Source: Eubacteriales Family XIII. Incertae Sedis bacterium (GTDB taxonomy: Bacteria > Bacillota > Clostridia > Peptostreptococcales > Anaerovoracaceae). Taken from it: 8,801 bases of DNA. Made by a program: the position numbers and the translations under genes. Positions 5,272-8,801 of the stretch are shown in pieces (the stretch's first letter is position 1; each line of letters begins with the position of its first letter). The notes beneath the pieces are model-generated. The model searched no databases. It was not told where the DNA came from and worked only from the letters and a program-made list of their open reading frames with translations. Where the stretch lies: the NCBI GenBank assembly GCA_031289235.1, contig JAITPU010000085.1:1-8801 (forward strand). Direction: 5' to 3'.

Positions 5272-5697
5272 TCATGCTTCCAGCAAAGCGTACAAAGCCA
5301 AAATATAGCTTTTGCCGCCGAAGCCGACTATCGAACCTTCGCACACCGGCGCGATCATGGAAAAACGCCGGAACTTTTCGCGCGCGTGTACGTTGGAAAT
5401 ATGAACTTCCACAACGGGCGCTGCCACGGCCGCTATCGCGTCGCGGAGCGCGATGCTGTAATGGGTATAAGCGCCGGCGTTTATGATGATCCCGTCCGCG
5501 TCCGCGGCGTCTTGAACCGCGGACACCAGCTCGCCCTCTATATTGCTTTGAACGAACCGGCATATCGCTCCCAGTTCCTCCGCCTTGGCTGAAACGCGCC
5601 GGTTCAGGCTGTCCAATGTTTCAACTCCGTATTTGTCCGGCTCGCGCCGCCCCAACAGATTCAGGTTCGGCCCGTTGACGACCACAATCTCTTTCAT
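5272..5697 (-). CDS. aroQ: Type II 3-dehydroquinate dehydratase
   Basis: Catalyses 3-dehydroquinate to 3-dehydroshikimate, the third step of the shikimate pathway, in the cytoplasm, usually as a dodecamer. The 141 residues match the family length. The N-terminal signature NGPNLNLLGRREPDKYG includes catalytic R18 and Y23. INAGAYTHYSIALRDA contains N73 and H79 for substrate binding. EVHISNVHAREKFR contains the catalytic His (H99). The C-terminal GSIVGFGGKSYILALYALL is also typical. The ATG follows the pheA stop by three bases, with TGGAG (5704-5708) inside the end of pheA as SD, so it is the last clear gene of the operon. Unrelated in fold to AroD. Confidence 0.96.
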   Translation of the reverse strand: MKEIVVVNGPNLNLLGRREPDKYGVETLDSLNRRVSAKAEELGAICRFVQSNIEGELVSAVQDAADADGIIINAGAYTHYSIALRDAIAAVAAPVVEVHISNVHAREKFRRFSMIAPVCEGSIVGFGGKSYILALYALLEA

Positions 5698-5700
5698 AGC

Positions 5701-6852
5701 TCACTCCACGATCATATCATGTGTTCCGCCGGGGCAACAGTAACAACCTATCACCTCGAAATAGGCGCAGGAAGCCGCCGCTTGGCGGAGAGTGGAAACG
5801 ATGCCTTCGTCCAGAATATTCCCCTGCAGTTCCGCGAAAAACCTGTATTGACCGGGCGACGCCGGCCGGGATTCAATGCGCGTCAGATTGATATCCCGCG
5901 CCATGAAAGGCAGCAGCGTCTCGCACAGCGCGCCGGAACGGTGGGCCGTGGAGAAAGTGACGGAGATCAGATCGCTGCCTTCATCGTATTCCGGTTCCGT
6001 GGCGATCATCACAAACGAAGTGCGGTTGGCCGCGGAATCCATTATATCGGGCACGAGCACCTGCAGGCCGTTGATCTCCGCAGCTCTGCGCGAACCTATG
6101 GCGGCGGTTTTTCCGCTTTTCAGTCCCGCGGCGGTCTTTGCCGCGACAGCCGTATTCCGGCAAGCTTTCAGCTCCCAAGCGTATTTTCGCAAAAAACCGC
6201 CGCATTGCCGGAAACCCTGCGGATGTGAGAATACCTCGCGTATGTCCGCCAGCGCCGTCTCCGCCGGCGCGAGAAGGCAATGCCTGATATCAATCCATAT
6301 GCGCTTTACGATAAAACAGCCGTATTTTCGCAGCAAATCATAAGTTTCGCCTATTGCTCCTGTCTGAGAGTTTTCTATGGCGACGACGCCGTAACGCGCC
6401 CTTTTCTCCTTCACAGCCTTGAACACGTCCTCAAAAAACTCCTCAGGCCGCAGGTCCGCGTCCGGCAAAAGCCTCGCGGCGGCCTGCTCGCCCCAAGCGC
6501 CCGGCGCCCCCTGAAAAGCGCAGACGATGTCTTCTTCCACCGGTTTCGCCGGCGGGGGCAGCAACGGCGTTTCGCCGTGAAACAAAATTTCCCGCTGATA
6601 TTTTCTTGACAAAGCCATTATGGAACGCATCAGCAGCGACGCTTCGCCCCGCAGGCTCTCCTCCGCTGAGGCTGCGGCGCGCTCCACAACCTGCCGCTCC
6701 CTCTCAGCGTCTAAAATTGCCATGTTGTTTTCCCTTTTTATCCCGGCGACCCGCCTGGATATCTCCATGCGGCTCTGAAAAAGGGCTATCATCCCTTCGT
6801 CTATCCCGTCGATTTGCCGCCGCAGTTCTGTCAATTCTTCTTTTGCATCCAT
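5701..6852 (-). CDS. pheA: Bifunctional chorismate mutase/prephenate dehydratase (P-protein)
   Basis: Converts chorismate to prephenate and then to phenylpyruvate, the precursor of phenylalanine. Encodes 383 residues from the ATG at 6852; a TTG three codons upstream sits too close to the SD (GGAAAGGA, 6862-6869). Domains: AroQ-type chorismate mutase about 1-90 (LRRQIDGIDE, SRMEISRRVAGIKREN, DAERERQVVER, with the expected Arg, Lys, Asp and Glu); prephenate dehydratase about 109-285 (FQGAPGAWGEQAA, VVAIENSQTGAIGETYDLL, FSHPQGFRQC, GSRRAAEINGL); ACT domain about 293-372 with GAL (307-309) and ESRP (327-330), which bind phenylalanine for feedback inhibition. Oddity: the dehydratase motif normally TRF reads TSF (T278-S279-F280), so the Thr is kept but the Arg is lost. 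The tail contains three Cys (CYCC at 370-373 has two adjacent). Confidence 0.95.
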   Translation of the reverse strand: MDAKEELTELRRQIDGIDEGMIALFQSRMEISRRVAGIKRENNMAILDAERERQVVERAAASAEESLRGEASLLMRSIMALSRKYQREILFHGETPLLPPPAKPVEEDIVCAFQGAPGAWGEQAAARLLPDADLRPEEFFEDVFKAVKEKRARYGVVAIENSQTGAIGETYDLLRKYGCFIVKRIWIDIRHCLLAPAETALADIREVFSHPQGFRQCGGFLRKYAWELKACRNTAVAAKTAAGLKSGKTAAIGSRRAAEINGLQVLVPDIMDSAANRTSFVMIATEPEYDEGSDLISVTFSTAHRSGALCETLLPFMARDINLTRIESRPASPGQYRFFAELQGNILDEGIVSTLRQAAASCAYFEVIGCYCCPGGTHDMIVE

Positions 6853-6886
6853 TTTACGCAATCCTTTCCATTTTGTCCGTCCGCGT

Positions 6887-7900
6887 TCATCCCTCGCGCA
6901 GAGCTTCGCGAAGTTTTCTAAGCTGCCGCATGAGTTTGTCGAACAGCACGGGGGTGATCGACTGCTGCCCGTCGCACAGCGCCTTTTCGGGATAGTTATG
7001 AACTTCGATCATAAGCCCGTCGGCCCCGGCGGCGGCGGCGGCGATTGCCATGGGGAATACCAAATCCCAATAGCCTGTGCCGTGCGACGGATCGACTATG
7101 ACCGGAAGGTGAGAGCGCTTTTTCAGCGCCGGAACAGCAGAGAGATCCAAAGTGTTGCGCGTGGCGGTCTCAAATGTGCGTATGCCTCTTTCGCACAAAA
7201 TCACCTGACTTTTCCCCTCCATGAGAATATAGTCGGCGGCCATCAGCAATTCGTCGATGCTGCACGAGGGTCCCCTTTTCAGTAGCACCGGTCTGCCCAG
7301 CCCGCCCACATCCCGCAGCAGCGGGAAATTTTGCATATTCCGCGCCCCTATCTGTATGATATCCGCGTCTCTCCCAAAGATATCCGCGTATTCCTGGGAC
7401 ATGATTTCCGTAACGATAGGAAGTCCGGTTTTTTCCCGCGCGATTTTCAGCAACTCAAGACCGTCTAAGCCAAGCCCCTGAAAAGAATAGGGCGAGCTGC
7501 GCGGTTTAAACGCGCCTCCGCGCAAGAAATCAGCTCCGGACAGCTTTACGTCTCTGGCTATGGACAATATCTGATCTTCGCTTTCCACCGAGCAGGGACC
7601 CGCCATAACCGCAAAATTTCCGCCGCCGATTTTCCGCCCGCCGGAAGTCTCTACCACGCTGTCGTCAGGGTGAAAGCGCCGGCCCGCCAGCTTGTACGGT
7701 TCAGATACCTTCACCGCCCGCTCCACGAATTCGAAGCGCGTCAGAGCTTCGGCGGACAGCGCGGAAGTATCCCCTATCAATCCGAGTATGTGAGCGCCTT
7801 CAAGCTGAATATCCCTGATTTCCAGTCCCATCCGGGCCAGTTCTGCCCTGATGCCGTCGATCTGAGCCTCAGTCGCGTCCGGTTTTAATACGATGATCAT
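6887..7900 (-). CDS. aroF: 3-deoxy-7-phosphoheptulonate (DAHP) synthase, type I-beta
   Basis: Condenses phosphoenolpyruvate with erythrose 4-phosphate, the first committed step of aromatic biosynthesis. The 337 residues match the Thermotoga/Bacillus/Clostridia type. Residues 1-65 are a ferredoxin-like regulatory domain (MIIVLKPDATEAQI..., VERAVKVSEPYKLA), which in relatives mediates tyrosine or phenylalanine feedback. The catalytic barrel follows: VMAGPCSVES with metal ligand C103, FLRGGAFKPRSSPYSFQGLG, IQIGARNMQNF, LLKRG, ILCERGIRTFE, DPSHGTG with H273, MIEVH with E299, and ALCDGQQS with D310; all four metal ligands are present. An SD, GAGGAA (7908-7913), is seven bases before the ATG. The start overlaps the end of aroE by 32 bases, so the two are coupled. 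34 bases separate it from pheA. Confidence 0.96.
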   Translation of the reverse strand: MIIVLKPDATEAQIDGIRAELARMGLEIRDIQLEGAHILGLIGDTSALSAEALTRFEFVERAVKVSEPYKLAGRRFHPDDSVVETSGGRKIGGGNFAVMAGPCSVESEDQILSIARDVKLSGADFLRGGAFKPRSSPYSFQGLGLDGLELLKIAREKTGLPIVTEIMSQEYADIFGRDADIIQIGARNMQNFPLLRDVGGLGRPVLLKRGPSCSIDELLMAADYILMEGKSQVILCERGIRTFETATRNTLDLSAVPALKKRSHLPVIVDPSHGTGYWDLVFPMAIAAAAAGADGLMIEVHNYPEKALCDGQQSITPVLFDKLMRQLRKLREALREG

Positions 7901-8801
7901 CTTTTATTTCCTCTTTCACGGCGGAGTACAGCGCGGGCCTGTCCAACTCCCGGCCTAAAAATATCTGATCGGCCAAAATTCCCTGATAAATGAGCATTCC
8001 AAGCCCGTTTTGGACGGCAAGCCCAATTTCAGCCGCCTTTCGCAGCAGTTCTGTCCGGACGGGTTTATAAACAAGATCATAAACCAAAGCCCCCGCGGGC
8101 AGCTTTTTAAGGAAGTCGAACGATCGAAAATTTTCTTTTGACCCTTCCATGCCCAGAGGCGTCGCGTTTAGCAGGACATCCGCGTCACAGGCGGCTTCCG
8201 ACATCGCCGCGGCTTCCATTTTCTCCGCGTGAACGAGGACGCCGGGGAAAAGGGCTTTCAGACCGGCGGCTAATTTTTCCGCTTCTTTCAAATTTCTCGC
8301 GAGGATTGTGATCTTCGACGCGCCTTCGCGCGCGGCCATAAACGCTGTGCTTCCCGCCGCTCCGCCGCTGCCTGTGATCACTACTTTCCGCCTGCGGCAT
8401 CCTCGGCCGCTCTCCCGCAGAGATTCAGAAAGCCCTTCGATATCCGTGTTGCGGCCCAAAAGCCTTCCGTCCTCCACAACAACCGTGTTAACCGCCCCGC
8501 AGAGCCTCGCGTCTTCCCCGATATCATCCAGATGCCGAAGAATATCTTTTTTATTGGGAATCGTTACATTAAAACCCTTAAGCCCGCTGCCCGGGATTTT
8601 CTTTACAAAGATATCCAGTTTCCCTTTTGGCACATGTATAGCGCTGTATTTCTCCGCGATCCCCAGCGCGTTAAACACCGCCCCGTGTATGCGCGGAGAC
8701 AAGGTATGGGCTATCGGGTCTCCTATCACGGCGTATCCGTCCGGAAGCGCCTCCGCGCGGATCGCCGCCAGCAGTTCCGCCAGCCCGCGAAAAAGATCTC
8801 C
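7869..8801 (-). CDS. aroE: Shikimate dehydrogenase (5' end outside window)
   Basis: Reduces 3-dehydroshikimate to shikimate with NADPH. Recognisable motifs in order: AVIGDPIAHTLSPRIHG (shikimate-binding TLS), GFNVTIPNKKD with the catalytic Lys, GAVNT, GRNTDIEGL with the Asp, the nucleotide-binding GSGGAAGS, LLNATPLGM, VYDLVYKP, and NGLGMLIYQG at the C-terminal side. A GTG at 8729 could be called the start, but it codes for the Val of VIGDP itself and would remove the beginning of the first beta strand. The frame stays open for 24 more codons to the window edge (GDLFRGLAELLAAIRAEALP, DGYA), with no ATG, GTG or TTG among them. At 310 or more residues the protein exceeds the usual 265-290, so there is an N-terminal helix or a fused domain upstream. 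Its 3' end overlaps aroF by 32 bases. Confidence 0.93.
   Translation of the reverse strand, partial: GDLFRGLAELLAAIRAEALPDGYAVIGDPIAHTLSPRIHGAVFNALGIAEKYSAIHVPKGKLDIFVKKIPGSGLKGFNVTIPNKKDILRHLDDIGEDARLCGAVNTVVVEDGRLLGRNTDIEGLSESLRESGRGCRRRKVVITGSGGAAGSTAFMAAREGASKITILARNLKEAEKLAAGLKALFPGVLVHAEKMEAAAMSEAACDADVLLNATPLGMEGSKENFRSFDFLKKLPAGALVYDLVYKPVRTELLRKAAEIGLAVQNGLGMLIYQGILADQIFLGRELDRPALYSAVKEEIKDDHRIKTGRD

Noticed and set aside
5719..6343. + strand ORFs of 155-169 residues
   Set aside because: Antisense shadows of pheA, without ribosome binding sites.

Overview
The window looks like chromosomal DNA of an anaerobic Gram-positive-type bacterium, most likely a member of the Clostridia. The evidence is the mix of families: a BioY biotin transporter behind a textbook BirA operator, an OmpR/VanS-type two-component pair, a secreted DUF2680-like protein, a fused chorismate mutase-prephenate dehydratase and a type I-beta DAHP synthase. 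Strong SD sites and sigma-A-like promoters fit as well. The genus cannot be named, and a deeply branching lineage such as Synergistota is not excluded.

Positions 1-951 hold no convincing complete gene. A partial + strand reading frame ends at 120 and runs into a terminator-like hairpin. The rest is intergenic-looking DNA. Its centre (about 415-695) is unusually rich in perfect or near-perfect inverted repeats that nest into a plausible multi-helix structure. This is the best candidate here for something undescribed: a structured RNA, or the non-coding end or transfer-origin-type region of a mobile element.

Positions 952-1971 are a biotin-uptake unit on the minus strand: BirA operator, promoter, a small membrane-protein ORF overlapping bioY by one base, bioY, and a doubtful small ORF after it.

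Positions 2006-5092 form a signalling block. A secreted 181-aa DUF2680-like protein (minus, with its own terminator) is divergent from a response regulator/histidine kinase operon (plus, TTGAAA-N17-TATAAT promoter, ATGA overlap between the two genes).

Positions 5272-8801 are a tightly packed minus-strand aromatic amino-acid operon, in transcription order aroE (5' end outside the window), aroF, pheA, aroQ. They cover steps 1 (aroF), 3 (aroQ) and 4 (aroE) of the shikimate pathway plus the branch from chorismate to phenylpyruvate (pheA). aroB, aroK, aroA and aroC are not in the window. The operon converges on the histidine kinase gene. No rRNA, tRNA, CRISPR array or intact transposase gene was seen.
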